In this document: piece by piece, positions 1 to 8,212 of the stretch | Layout of the letters: each line of letters begins with the position of its first letter | Position numbering within the stretch: the first letter of the stretch is position 1 | NCBI GenBank assembly: GCA_021648265.1 | Contig: JAKITD010000011.1 | Coordinates: forward strand, 1-58,702 | DNA length: 58,702 bases | Source of the DNA: Flavobacteriaceae bacterium | Lineage (GTDB): Bacteria; Bacteroidota; Bacteroidia; Flavobacteriales; Flavobacteriaceae | Direction of reading: 5' to 3' | The notes under the pieces: model-generated | What the model saw: only the letters and a program-made list of their open reading frames with translations | What the model was told of the DNA's origin: nothing | Databases searched by the model: none | Made by a program: the position numbers and the translations under genes

Positions 1-1
1 T

Positions 2-64
2 GTGTATATGGTTTACATCACAGGTGAACAATCTAGCGTAGTAAAACGTTTGATTAAAGAGTAA
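2..64 (+). CDS. C-terminal end of a gene cut by the left edge
   Basis: An open frame enters from the left edge and ends at the TAA at 62-64, giving 20 C-terminal residues that end VVKRLIKE. It is followed at once by a strong terminator, which supports it being the true end of a gene. The fragment is too short for me to name the family. Confidence 0.6.
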   Translation: MYMVYITGEQSSVVKRLIKE

Positions 65-86
65 GAAAACCTCTTTTAAATAATGT

Positions 87-120
87 AAAATCCCTTTCGT
101 TTTTCGAAAGGGATTTTTTT
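87..120 (+). terminator. Rho-independent terminator of the left-edge gene
   Basis: Stem TCCCTTTCG (91-99) pairs with CGAAAGGGA (105-113) across a five-T loop, is extended by an A-run opposite a T-run, and ends in seven T residues. It closes the transcript of the truncated gene and separates it from the rhodanese gene. Confidence 0.9.
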
Positions 121-217
121 ATTGTAACAAATTTGTAATAGTAGCGTCTATTCATAAAAGTTACTTTTTTATTATATATTTAACATAAAAGATTATCAAT
201 AATTTAAAACTGATTCT

Positions 218-628
218 ATGAAAAAAATAATGATAGTATGTACTTTATCTATTATGTTAGCTTTTCAATCTTGTAAAGACTATTCAAAAGATACAGCAAC
301 AACTGGTGATATTGAATTAATTTCTCCTCAACAAGTTTATGATGCAGTTTATAGTGCTGATTCTGTCCAATTAGTAGATGTAAGAACGCCAAATGAATAT
401 AACACGAGCCATTTAAAAGGAGCACAAAACATTTGTGTTACCGATAACGATTTTAAAGAAAAAGTTAAGTCTTTAGATAAAAATAAACCAGTTTATGTGT
501 ACTGTAAAATGGGAGGAAGAAGTGCAAAAGCCGCAAAAAAATTAAAAGATATGGGCTTTACTAAAATCTACGATATGGATGGAGGAATCTTACTTTGGGA
601 AGAAAAAAAGTTAGCGACAGAAAAATAG
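218..628 (+). CDS. Rhodanese-like lipoprotein (sulfurtransferase domain)
   Basis: 136 residues. A lipoprotein signal ends in LAFQSC (Cys19 is the predicted lipidated residue), followed by a single rhodanese domain at about 33-130. The catalytic loop CKMGGR starts at Cys96, so the active-site cysteine is present, and DVRTPNEY is the typical rhodanese signature before it. The family moves sulfane sulfur between thiols or thiosulfate and acceptors; a lipid-anchored copy would act on the periplasmic face of a membrane. It has its own flanking terminators, so it is probably monocistronic, but it lies next to an electron-transfer cluster with a polysulfide/tetrathionate-reductase-like iron-sulfur protein. 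A link to sulfur chemistry is therefore possible but inferred. Confidence 0.9.
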   Translation: MKKIMIVCTLSIMLAFQSCKDYSKDTATTGDIELISPQQVYDAVYSADSVQLVDVRTPNEYNTSHLKGAQNICVTDNDFKEKVKSLDKNKPVYVYCKMGGRSAKAAKKLKDMGFTKIYDMDGGILLWEEKKLATEK

Positions 629-647
629 AAAAATTGAAATAAATATG

Positions 648-686
648 AATACCGTAATTACAACTCTTGTGATTACGGTATTTTTG
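648..686 (+). terminator. Rho-independent terminator after the rhodanese gene
   Basis: Stem ACCGTAAT (651-658) pairs with ATTACGGT (672-679), lengthened by flanking T-A pairs and followed by TTTTTG. It ends the rhodanese transcript. Confidence 0.88.
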
Positions 687-838
687 TTTATATAATAAAA
701 ATACAGCCCTTTTTTAATTGAAAACATAAGAAAAATATCATTCTATGATATAGGTCATATATTGTGTAACAATTGTTACATACTTTTACAGTGAAAAATA
801 GTAGGACAATATTATTTATCACATATAAATTCTGTATT

Positions 839-2092
839 ATGAAAAAAATCAAATTATTTTTAGCACTATTAGTTTTTGCGGCATTATTAGTAAATTGTAC
901 TCATGATGATGCACCAGACTACTTACCCTTACCAGTAGATCTAGGAATTGGAGAAAGTTTAGATACCTTACTGGTTAAAAGATTTTCAGCTGCTCCAGTT
1001 TTCGATGGCGAAATAGACGCTGTTTGGAGCGAGGCAAGACCACTTAAAAACACCGCACATGTTACTTCTGCTGGTGATAGAATTATCCCTTTAAATAGTT
1101 CAAGTAATGGAGACCCTTCTTTAGAACCAACAGACTTATTTGATCCTTTTACCGACGAAAGCTATAAATATTCATTACGCGGAGGACACGACGGCGAGTA
1201 TCTATATTTATTATTTGAGTGGGAAGATAATAACGATAGCAAAGACAGACAATCATGGTTTTTTAATCCCGTAACAAGTAAGTGGGCAGGAGAAAACAAA
1301 TACGCCAATCATTTAAATGATAAATTTTATGAAGATAAATTTGGATTTATATTTCCAATAAAAGTAGATGGCAGTTACCCTCAAGGATTTGCTGGCGGAA
1401 CTTGTACAGTTACTTGTCATACAAACTTATCAGACCCTCAACTTGGTCAAAAAACAACAAGACACTATATGGCTAATTCTGGAGAGTTAACAGATTTGTG
1501 GCACTGGAAACGAGATAGAAATGCTTTGTCGCAATCTGTAGATGACGGTTTTATTCAATACGAAGAGGACGAAGGTATGGCATCAGCTAACGGAAGAAAA
1601 TCTGATGAAGGCATAAAAATGTATGCTACAAGCTCATTTACTGATGAAGTTACAGGTCTTAAAGGACCAAAATATGTTATTAAAGATAGAGAAAATTACT
1701 ATTGGATAACTGATACTGAAATTTCTAATGGCACAGCCAAAACAGTTGTTGGTGTTGGTGTTGACGGTATTTTAACATTAGAGGATGGAGAAACTATAAA
1801 CCCTAACGATGACCTTACTGCGTATTCACAAGGATTTGGTCCTAAACGATTTCCAAGTATATATATTAATCCAGGTGGAGCAGGAAACGATTTTAGATCA
1901 GACACACAAGTAAGAGCTAAACACGTAGGCACAGGTTGGCAAATAGAAATTAAAAGAAAACTAAACTCTGGTGACCCAACAGATGCCATATTTGTAATTG
2001 GTGATGAAATTCCTTTTGGATTATCAATCTTTAATAATGCAGCAATTGCACATGGAATGTCAAATTTCTTGACAATGCGTATTGAAGAATAA
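839..2092 (+). CDS. Ethylbenzene dehydrogenase-type haem-binding lipoprotein
   Basis: 417 residues from the ATG at 839. An upstream in-frame ATG at 773 would add 22 residues ahead of a clear lipoprotein signal ending LLVNC (Cys20), so I reject it. The segment VFDGEIDAVWSEA and the later beta-rich body match the EB_dh / cytochrome c-552-like family, the haem-b gamma subunit of type II DMSO-reductase enzymes. A cysteine pair with histidine, C189-TVT-C193-H194 (CxxxCH spacing), lies in the middle and could be a non-standard haem c or structural site. It heads the electron-transfer cluster, followed by a perfect hairpin and a cytochrome c gene. As a lipoprotein it would sit in a periplasm-facing membrane leaflet or on the surface and carry electrons. 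Its partner enzyme is not in the window. Confidence 0.8.
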   Translation: MKKIKLFLALLVFAALLVNCTHDDAPDYLPLPVDLGIGESLDTLLVKRFSAAPVFDGEIDAVWSEARPLKNTAHVTSAGDRIIPLNSSSNGDPSLEPTDLFDPFTDESYKYSLRGGHDGEYLYLLFEWEDNNDSKDRQSWFFNPVTSKWAGENKYANHLNDKFYEDKFGFIFPIKVDGSYPQGFAGGTCTVTCHTNLSDPQLGQKTTRHYMANSGELTDLWHWKRDRNALSQSVDDGFIQYEEDEGMASANGRKSDEGIKMYATSSFTDEVTGLKGPKYVIKDRENYYWITDTEISNGTAKTVVGVGVDGILTLEDGETINPNDDLTAYSQGFGPKRFPSIYINPGGAGNDFRSDTQVRAKHVGTGWQIEIKRKLNSGDPTDAIFVIGDEIPFGLSIFNNAAIAHGMSNFLTMRIEE

Positions 2093-2103
2093 TCTTATCC
2101 TTG

Positions 2104-2139
2104 TTTAAAGTGCAGGTTACTTAATACCTGCACTTTAAA
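2104..2139. promoter_or_regulatory. Perfect 14-bp hairpin between two cluster genes
   Basis: TTTAAAGTGCAGGT (2104-2117) is perfectly repeated in inverse at 2126-2139 with an 8-nt loop. The downstream strand continues AAAAGTATT rather than a T-run, so it is at best a weak terminator. An mRNA-stabilising or partial-attenuation element between the haem lipoprotein and cytochrome genes fits the position. Confidence 0.65.
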
Positions 2140-2176
2140 AAGTATTAATTAAGATTTTTAACTTAAAACCTTACTA

Positions 2177-2560
2177 ATGAAAAAAATAATTCAAATATTA
2201 TTGATAGCATTCATAGGGACCTCTTTTAATTCATGTTATTATGATGCTTTACCAGAAGATGAGAATCTTCCTAGCGATGGTGAAGAAACAGAATTAGTTT
2301 CATATCAAACCGATATCGTACCGCTGTGGGTACAATGTATAGGATGTCATAAACAGGGTGGAGATTTACCGAACATGGAAGATAATTCCTACAACAACCT
2401 ATTAAATGGGTATGTAATACCCGAAAATGCAGATGGAAGTATTTTATATAAATCACTCATAGGTGATGGTGTTGAATTAATGCCTCCAGGTTCAGGCTGG
2501 CCTACAGCAAAAATCGATTTGGTTAAAGACTGGATTAATCAAGGAGCTTTAAATAATTAA
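2177..2560 (+). CDS. Small c-type cytochrome lipoprotein
   Basis: 127 residues. A lipoprotein signal ends SFNSC (Cys20). The mature part has one haem c motif, CIGCH (Cys54, Cys57, His58), and a plausible distal ligand Met102 in ELMPPG, followed by a short C-terminal helix (VKDWINQGALNN). This is a compact mono-haem domain of the type often annotated 'planctomycete cytochrome c' or 'c-type cytochrome domain'. It sits between the haem lipoprotein and a beta-barrel gene, only 18 bp before the latter. A role as a lipid-anchored electron shuttle in the same conduit is inferred from context. Confidence 0.85.
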   Translation: MKKIIQILLIAFIGTSFNSCYYDALPEDENLPSDGEETELVSYQTDIVPLWVQCIGCHKQGGDLPNMEDNSYNNLLNGYVIPENADGSILYKSLIGDGVELMPPGSGWPTAKIDLVKDWINQGALNN

Positions 2561-2578
2561 CTTTTTAAAGAAAAAGAC

Positions 2579-3445
2579 ATGAAAAATCATATAAAAATAC
2601 TTTTAATTTTTTTGATGCTTCCTTTTATGGCAATCTCTCAAAAGGATGTTGCAAATCAAAAGAATGATTCAATACCAAAAAAAGTAAAAGAAAAATTAGA
2701 AAGAGATGCTTTTGAAACACCCTATATTATAGATAACCCAACCAATATTGTTTTAAATAAAAAACAATTGAATGTAGAAATGCAACATAGGTTTGGTGAA
2801 TTCAACAATGACAAAAATGATATGGCTGGTATTTGGGGTCTTTCAAATATTAGAATAGGTTTGGCTTATGGCTTACATGATAGATTAACAGTTGGTTTTG
2901 GAACAACAAAAGACAACCGTTATCAAGATTTTAACTGGAAAGTTGCCATATTTAGACAAACTCGTTCAAATAGAATGCCGTTTAGTGTCTCTTATTATGG
3001 AAACTGGGTAGTAGATGCTAGATCGAAAGAGAATTTTAAATATACAGCAGATCGATGGTCGTTTTTTAATCAAATAATTTTAACCAGAAGATTTAGTCCA
3101 AAATTATCTGTACAAGGTACTTTAAGTCTTTCTCATTATAATGTGGTAAAAAATACACAGCGAAATGATATGTTGGCATATTCATTAGGTGGACGTTATA
3201 AAATAACCGATGGTATTGCGATTATGTTTGATTATAGTCAACCGCTTACTAAATTTTTAAAAGATAATCCAAATCCAGGAATAAGTTTAGGGGTTGAGTT
3301 TGGAACATCATCTCATGCATTTCAAATTTTCGTAACTAATTACCACGGTATTGTTCCACAAGACAATTATATGTTTAATAGGAATGACTTTTTTGATGGA
3401 AATATCATGCTTGGATTTAATATAACTAGGCTGTATAGTTTTTAA
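2579..3445 (+). CDS. DUF5777-family outer-membrane beta-barrel protein
   Basis: 288 residues with a signal peptide ending near AISQ (about residue 21). After a short charged segment, the body is a series of alternating amphipathic strands with many aromatic residues, ending in an aromatic residue (RLYSF), typical of an outer-membrane barrel. The stretch AFETPYIIDNPTNIVL and the length match DUF5777, a Bacteroidetes family commonly encoded beside cytochromes and iron-sulfur proteins. It follows the cytochrome gene by 18 bp and is followed by a terminator. No catalytic motif is visible; a porin or scaffold for the lipoprotein cytochromes is the natural inference. Confidence 0.8.
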   Translation: MKNHIKILLIFLMLPFMAISQKDVANQKNDSIPKKVKEKLERDAFETPYIIDNPTNIVLNKKQLNVEMQHRFGEFNNDKNDMAGIWGLSNIRIGLAYGLHDRLTVGFGTTKDNRYQDFNWKVAIFRQTRSNRMPFSVSYYGNWVVDARSKENFKYTADRWSFFNQIILTRRFSPKLSVQGTLSLSHYNVVKNTQRNDMLAYSLGGRYKITDGIAIMFDYSQPLTKFLKDNPNPGISLGVEFGTSSHAFQIFVTNYHGIVPQDNYMFNRNDFFDGNIMLGFNITRLYSF

Positions 3446-3498
3446 ATAGAATGATTATTTAAAGGAAGTACACTTAAAGCACTAACTTCCAATTAACC

Positions 3499-3556
3499 AA
3501 AAAAGGATTAGTGTTTCATTGAAAAATAAACAGCTAATCCTTTTTTAATTTTTTAT
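3499..3556 (+). terminator. Terminator or attenuator just before the Fe-S gene
   Basis: AAAAAAGGATTAG (3499-3511) pairs with CTAATCCTTTTTT (3534-3546), giving 13 bp and a T-rich tail. It ends the first half of the cluster, yet it lies about 10 bp before the start codon at 3566, leaving no room for a new promoter between them. The Fe-S/NrfD genes must be expressed by read-through or from a promoter inside or upstream of the hairpin. Confidence 0.8.
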
Positions 3557-3565
3557 TCTTATATA

Positions 3566-4528
3566 ATGAAAGAAAAAAATAATAATACCCGTAGAAATTT
3601 TCTTAAAAAGGGAATTGCCTTAGGAGCGTTTACAGCAACAGGCTTAGCGATAACTTCATTTTATAAAGATGAAGTGGAAGAAACCGGTGAAAAGGTAAAG
3701 TTACTTTCACCCAAAGGAGAAATAGTTGAAATTGATAAAGCTTATGTAAAAGCTCCTCAAGACCTACATCTTCCAATAAGTTCAGAAAAAATTAGAGAAG
3801 GTTTCCCAAATAGGAAATTTATAATGGTGATCGATTTGGCAAGGTGTAAAAACGCTTTGCAATGTGTTGATGCTTGTAATAAACATCATCATATCACTGG
3901 AAAAAATGCTTGGCTCAAAGTTTATAAAATGCAAGAATCTAAAGACACGGCTCCTTATTGGATGCCGAGTACTTGCCAGCATTGTGATCAACCAGCCTGT
4001 GTTACCGTATGTCCTGTTGATGCTACTTTTAAACGAAGAGATGGAATTGTGTTAATTGATAATGAACGGTGTATTGGTTGTCGTTTTTGTATGGCTGCTT
4101 GTCCTTATTCAGCAAGAGTTTTTAATTGGGAAGAACCCAATCAAGGAGAAATCACCATGAATTTAGATATGAATCATTCCATGCCTTCGCCAGAACATGC
4201 GGGATTGCCAAGTATTAAAGGAACCGTTGATAAATGTGATTTTTGTCCTCATCAAATAGATAAAGGCGAATTACCTCATTGTGTAACAGCATGCCCAAAT
4301 GGAGTATTCTATTTTGGAGATAAATATGAAGATACAGTCACTAATGGCGATGAAACAGTTCGGTTAAGTAAACTTTTAGAAGACAAAGCAGGCTATAGAT
4401 TAATGGAAGAATTAAACACTCAACCAAGTGTTTATTATCTACCTCCAAATAATAGAACAGATGATTTTAAAGATGGATTAGAGAATTATAATGAGTTTCA
4501 ATCTGTTAAAAAACAAGAAGAGTCATGA
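3566..4528 (+). CDS. Tat-exported four-cluster iron-sulfur protein (TtrB/NrfC/PsrB-like)
   Basis: 320 residues. A twin-arginine signal, RRNFLKKG at 9-16, precedes a hydrophobic stretch. Cysteine groups: C94/C100/C104; C137-C140-C145-C149; C169-C172-C175-C179; C224-C227-C239-C243. The last three are complete [4Fe-4S] ligand sets; in the first, the usual second cysteine is Ala97, so that site probably holds a [3Fe-4S] or a modified cluster. The protein is the electron-transfer subunit that links an NrfD-type quinol subunit to a partner, and it would act in the periplasm. Its stop overlaps the NrfD start by 4 bp. No catalytic A-subunit is nearby, which is unusual for this family. Confidence 0.9.
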   Translation: MKEKNNNTRRNFLKKGIALGAFTATGLAITSFYKDEVEETGEKVKLLSPKGEIVEIDKAYVKAPQDLHLPISSEKIREGFPNRKFIMVIDLARCKNALQCVDACNKHHHITGKNAWLKVYKMQESKDTAPYWMPSTCQHCDQPACVTVCPVDATFKRRDGIVLIDNERCIGCRFCMAACPYSARVFNWEEPNQGEITMNLDMNHSMPSPEHAGLPSIKGTVDKCDFCPHQIDKGELPHCVTACPNGVFYFGDKYEDTVTNGDETVRLSKLLEDKAGYRLMEELNTQPSVYYLPPNNRTDDFKDGLENYNEFQSVKKQEES

Positions 4529-5841
4529 AAAAATATGAAACACTTTTAAAAGATTTAGCACCTCAAAAATTTAATAAATCAGGAGTACTTTGGGTTTCAG
4601 TTTTAGTTATCATTATACTAATTGGAATTATTGCCTATATAGATCAAATTATCAAAGGACAGGTAGTTACCAATATGCGAGACTATGCACTTTGGGGAAT
4701 TTATATTTCAAATTTTGTGTTTTTTGTTGCCACAAGTTTTGTAGGTGCCATCGTTGTTGCCGTTTTACGATTAACAAAAAACGAATGGAGAACCCCATTA
4801 GTTAGAATTGCCGAAATTATCACTTTGGCTTGTATTATTATGGCAGGAATTACTATAATGATTGATATGGCAAGACCAGATAGACTCTTGAATCTGTTTC
4901 TTTACGCCAGAATGCAATCACCAATTACTTGGGATGTTATTATAATTCCAACAACCATTGTAATTAGTTTCTTATTGCTTTATTATCCATTACTTCCCGA
5001 TTTAGCAATTCTTAAAAACTATTATAAAAAGGAACAACCAAAATTAAGTAAATGGTATGGCAGACTTTCTTTAAAATGGGAAGGGAATAAGAAACAAAAA
5101 TCACTTCAAGAAAAATCAATTAAAATTATTGCATTACTTATTATCCCCGTTGGATTTATGTTGCAAACTATAGATGCTTGGTTGTTTTCTACCACGTACC
5201 GTATAGGGTGGGATAGTACAAATATGGGCGCTTATTTTATATCTGGTGCATTTGTAGCTGGTGTTGCAGCTTTAGTTGTTGTGGTTTATATTGTAAGAAG
5301 AACTAAAAAATTGGAGAATTATATCACTGATTTTCATTTTGATAAATTAGGAAAGCTATTAGCTTTAGCCTGTTTAATTTACTTGTATTTTAATATGAAT
5401 GAATATTTAATTCCTGCTTATACACCTTCAAAAGGAGAGGAGATTCATTTAACCACATTATTCACGGGCAGTTATTCATACTTATTTTGGCTAGTCACTA
5501 TTGTTGGATTAATCCTTCCAATATTCTTCTTAATTTTCAAAAAAGGAAGAAAGCCATTTCCGATATTTATTATTGGAGTAGTCGTCGTTATTGGCTCTTG
5601 GTGGAAACGTTATTTAATAATAACACCAACCTTATTACATCCATTTTTACCAATACAAGGAGTGCCAGAAACATGGCATCATTATTTTCCGAGTATGCAC
5701 GAATGGTTAATTACCATTGCAACTTTAGCGATGGCTTTATTAATTATAACATTATTAGTAAGATACTTACCTGTTATTCCTATACAGAGAACTGCAGACG
5801 AACAGGCTTTGTTAGAAACCAATAAAAACGCAGCGTTATGA
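4525..5841 (+). CDS. nrfD: NrfD/PsrC-type integral membrane quinol subunit
   Basis: 438 residues with about ten hydrophobic membrane segments, including WGIYISNFVFFVATSFVG near the N-terminus, characteristic of the NrfD/PsrC/ActC family. The family exchanges electrons between membrane quinol and a periplasmic Fe-S subunit. The gene overlaps both neighbours by 4 bp (ATGA junctions), so the Fe-S protein, this subunit and the next protein are translationally coupled. A charged loop at about 165-195 separates the two bundles. The gene symbol is by family, not by proven orthology: nrfABC itself is absent here. Confidence 0.88.
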   Translation: MKKYETLLKDLAPQKFNKSGVLWVSVLVIIILIGIIAYIDQIIKGQVVTNMRDYALWGIYISNFVFFVATSFVGAIVVAVLRLTKNEWRTPLVRIAEIITLACIIMAGITIMIDMARPDRLLNLFLYARMQSPITWDVIIIPTTIVISFLLLYYPLLPDLAILKNYYKKEQPKLSKWYGRLSLKWEGNKKQKSLQEKSIKIIALLIIPVGFMLQTIDAWLFSTTYRIGWDSTNMGAYFISGAFVAGVAALVVVVYIVRRTKKLENYITDFHFDKLGKLLALACLIYLYFNMNEYLIPAYTPSKGEEIHLTTLFTGSYSYLFWLVTIVGLILPIFFLIFKKGRKPFPIFIIGVVVVIGSWWKRYLIITPTLLHPFLPIQGVPETWHHYFPSMHEWLITIATLAMALLIITLLVRYLPVIPIQRTADEQALLETNKNAAL

Positions 5842-6716
5842 AAAATCATTTAACTTTTAAATCTATTTTTCTTGCTATCATTAGTGTGTTTGTATTTGCA
5901 ACAAGTTTTCAAACTATAAATGCACAAAGTGTAAAAAAGAATAAATTAAGAATCAAGGGACAATACATTCATATAATGGATGGCCAAGCCTACTTAGACT
6001 TAAAAACAACTGCAAAAGTTGATAAGAAAAACATCAAAGTTTCAGATGCTGATTTATATGTTTTTAATGAATTAGAAGAAGGGAGTATAGAACTTGGTAA
6101 GGCAACTACCAACGCAAAAGGAGAAGCTATTTATATTTTTAAAGACTTAAATTTATTAAAAGCAGATTCTTCTTTTGTTTATAATTTATTGGTTTCATTT
6201 AAAGGAAATGATCATTTCAAAAAAGCCAAAAAAAGAATTAGTTTTAAAAAGGTGATTATTGAAGCTAAATTAATTTCAAAAGATAGTATCAATTATATTT
6301 CAGCTAAATTGTCGGATCCAATTACTAAGGAAGCAGTTGCGAGTACACCATTAACCATACAAGTACAACGATTATATGATCCATTAATTTTAGGTGAAGA
6401 GTTTAATGAAACTGATGAAAATGGTGAGATATTAATTCCTGTTGAAGATGGAATTCCGGGCATTGACGGAATTATTAATCTTGAAGTGGTGCTTAATGAT
6501 AGTGATGATTACGGAACCATTAAAGCAATAGTAAAAGCTCCCATTGGAAAGGTAATTGTTGACGAATCTACTTTCGATCAAAGAACAATGTGGTCACCAA
6601 GAAATAAAACTCCCATATTCCTTTTGATAATTCCTAATTTATTAATTATAGGAATTTGGGGACTTATTATATATCTAATCATTAATTTATTTAAAATTTC
6701 TAAATCTAAAAACTAA
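5838..6716 (+). CDS. Secreted, C-terminally membrane-anchored protein of the Fe-S/NrfD operon
   Basis: 292 residues. A signal peptide ends near INAQS (about residue 30). Two Ig- or transthyretin-like beta regions follow, with repeated 'TNAKGEAIYIF' and 'TDENGEILIPV' turns as in carboxypeptidase-regulatory or invasin-like folds. A single membrane segment at about 262-284 (PIFLLIIPNLLIIGIWGLIIYLI region) and a short basic tail come last. It therefore faces the periplasm, anchored to the inner membrane. Start overlap of 4 bp with the NrfD gene puts it in the same operon. I do not recognise a named family; an assembly or docking factor for the membrane complex is conjecture. Confidence 0.7.
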   Translation: MKNHLTFKSIFLAIISVFVFATSFQTINAQSVKKNKLRIKGQYIHIMDGQAYLDLKTTAKVDKKNIKVSDADLYVFNELEEGSIELGKATTNAKGEAIYIFKDLNLLKADSSFVYNLLVSFKGNDHFKKAKKRISFKKVIIEAKLISKDSINYISAKLSDPITKEAVASTPLTIQVQRLYDPLILGEEFNETDENGEILIPVEDGIPGIDGIINLEVVLNDSDDYGTIKAIVKAPIGKVIVDESTFDQRTMWSPRNKTPIFLLIIPNLLIIGIWGLIIYLIINLFKISKSKN

Positions 6717-6721
6717 TAATT

Positions 6722-7122
6722 ATGAAAACATTTAAAATTTTCACAATCATTGGAATTGTCGTATTTGCCATGCATTCCTTTTCAACTTTTGTTCAATAAA
6801 AATGGGAAGTTCCTGCAAAGTATGTTAATATGAAAAACCCTATTGACAAAAACACAGATAAAGGAATTGGGAAAACATTGTATTTTAAACATTGTAAATC
6901 TTGTTACCAGAAGGAAGGCTAAGGTGATAGTCCAAAAGCAAATGAACAAGAAGGTGATTTTGGAGATTTTTCTACCGAAAAATTTCAATCGCAAACCGAC
7001 GGTGAATTATTCTATAAGACCACATTACTGGGAGAGACGATATGCCAAATTACGAGAAGAAAATGCCAGACGATGAAGATTGTTGGCTTATCGTAAACCA
7101 TATGCGGACTTTAGCTGAATAA
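6722..7122 (+). pseudogene. Decayed c-type cytochrome gene
   Basis: Begins 5 bp after the preceding stop with ATG and a signal-like MKTFKIFTIIGIVVFAM. In frame it meets TAA at 6797-6799 and TAA at 6920-6922. Between them is HCKSCY, a haem c motif (CxxCH) whose histidine has become tyrosine (TAC at 6905-6907). Further on, the homologous end (GRDDMPNYEKKMPDDED with a Met ligand) is only readable in another frame from 7030 to the TAA at 7120-7122, so a net frameshift lies near 7020-7030. Two stops, a lost haem ligand and a frameshift make this a clear relic of a small mono-haem cytochrome that was the last gene of the Fe-S/NrfD operon. Confidence 0.88.
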
Positions 7123-7143
7123 TAGTTTTATTGTTTTAAAGGG

Positions 7144-7184
7144 CAAAGTCCTGTTATTGATTTTATGGGCTTTGTTTGTTTTGT
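7144..7184 (+). terminator. Terminator at the end of the electron-transfer operon
   Basis: CAAAGTCC (7144-7151) pairs with GGGCTTTG (7167-7174) with one G-T wobble, then TTTGTTTTG. It lies about 20 bp after the cytochrome relic, where the operon would end. Confidence 0.65.
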
Positions 7185-7348
7185 ATAGCAGGGAGGATTA
7201 AATCTATTTGTTTTATTTATTCTTAATTATTGAACTTAGAAATTAAGTATTATAATCAATAATTTTAATTATAAAATTAAATCTTATTATTAGGGTGAAT
7301 TAATTTTATATAGTAACTTTACTTACATCTAAATTTATACCTAGTAAA

Positions 7349-8044
7349 ATGAGAAGTACTTTATATCTCAAGCAAAAAATCAAAAAATCAAAAAAAGAAA
7401 AACTATTAATCTTATTATTAGTTGCCATTTTAAGTTTTCCATCTATAAGTTACTCTCAAGATATTATTGTGAAAAAAAATGGAGATTCTATTTATTCTAA
7501 AATAATTGAAATAGGATTAAATGAAATCTCATTTAAAAAAACCAATAATCTGGAAGGACCTAATTATAAAATTGCAAAAAAAGAAATATATAAATTAATT
7601 TTTGAAAATGGCACTTCAGAAATTTACGAACAACAAGAAAGTAAATTAGCCATAGAAGAATTAAAGAAAGCTATTGTTAATTTAATAAATGAATTTGGTT
7701 ATTCATATGAAAATAATCGTAAGTATCAAGCTGAATTTGAAGGGAAGTATTTATTATTATCACCAGTAAAAAATAATTCAAAAAATAAATTTACTGTATC
7801 TACATATTATTTAGATTTTACAGATACATGTGTGTTTCATCCATTATCTCTCAGGTTTGATGATTCGTATATTAATATTTATGTACCTACATATATAAAA
7901 AAATCAAATGGTAAATATGTAATAAAAAAGGGGAAACATGGTTTCAATCATAAATTTGTAATAAAGGTTAAAGGTCATAATAATGGTAAAAAGCTACGTG
8001 ATGCATTAATTAATTATAACAATTTTTTTATTGATGAAAATTAA
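7349..8044 (+). CDS. Secreted protein of unknown function
   Basis: 231 residues. A basic n-region (KQKIKKSKKEK) precedes a hydrophobic segment ending ISYSQ, so a signal peptide of about 36 residues is likely. The mature start, DIIVKKNGDSIYSKIIEIG followed by an 'EGPNYKIAKKEIYKLIFENG' type segment, is a short beta motif seen at the start of many Bacteroidetes exported proteins. The rest is lysine- and asparagine-rich and AT-rich. I recognise no catalytic domain. It stands alone: about 225 bp from the cytochrome relic's end and about 170 bp from the ssrA 3' end. Function unknown. Confidence 0.65.
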   Translation: MRSTLYLKQKIKKSKKEKLLILLLVAILSFPSISYSQDIIVKKNGDSIYSKIIEIGLNEISFKKTNNLEGPNYKIAKKEIYKLIFENGTSEIYEQQESKLAIEELKKAIVNLINEFGYSYENNRKYQAEFEGKYLLLSPVKNNSKNKFTVSTYYLDFTDTCVFHPLSLRFDDSYINIYVPTYIKKSNGKYVIKKGKHGFNHKFVIKVKGHNNGKKLRDALINYNNFFIDEN

Positions 8045-8164
8045 TACTAAATAAAAAACAGTTTCTATTTTTTTAAAGTAAGTTGTAACTGCTTTTGAGT
8101 AATTAATATCAAAGATGCGTCCACCGAAGCCCTAAGAGTAATTTTGATATTTATTGGAAACATT

Positions 8165-8209
8165 AAAAAGCCCTCTTTCGCTCTTTATAAAATCAGAGCT
8201 TCAGAGGGC
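8165..8209 (-). terminator. ssrA terminator
   Basis: Read on the minus strand, GCCCTCT (8209-8203) pairs with AGAGGGC (8176-8170), with an inner GCTCT/AGAGC helix, followed by a run of T (A at 8169-8165 on the plus strand). It starts three bases after the encoded tmRNA 3' end, giving a tight stop for ssrA transcription. Confidence 0.85.
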
Positions 8210-8212
8210 GTA

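Noticed and set aside
6843..7076. 77-codon frame in the cytochrome relic
   Set aside because: It is an out-of-frame reading of the decayed cytochrome gene, whose haem and Met-ligand segments read in other frames.
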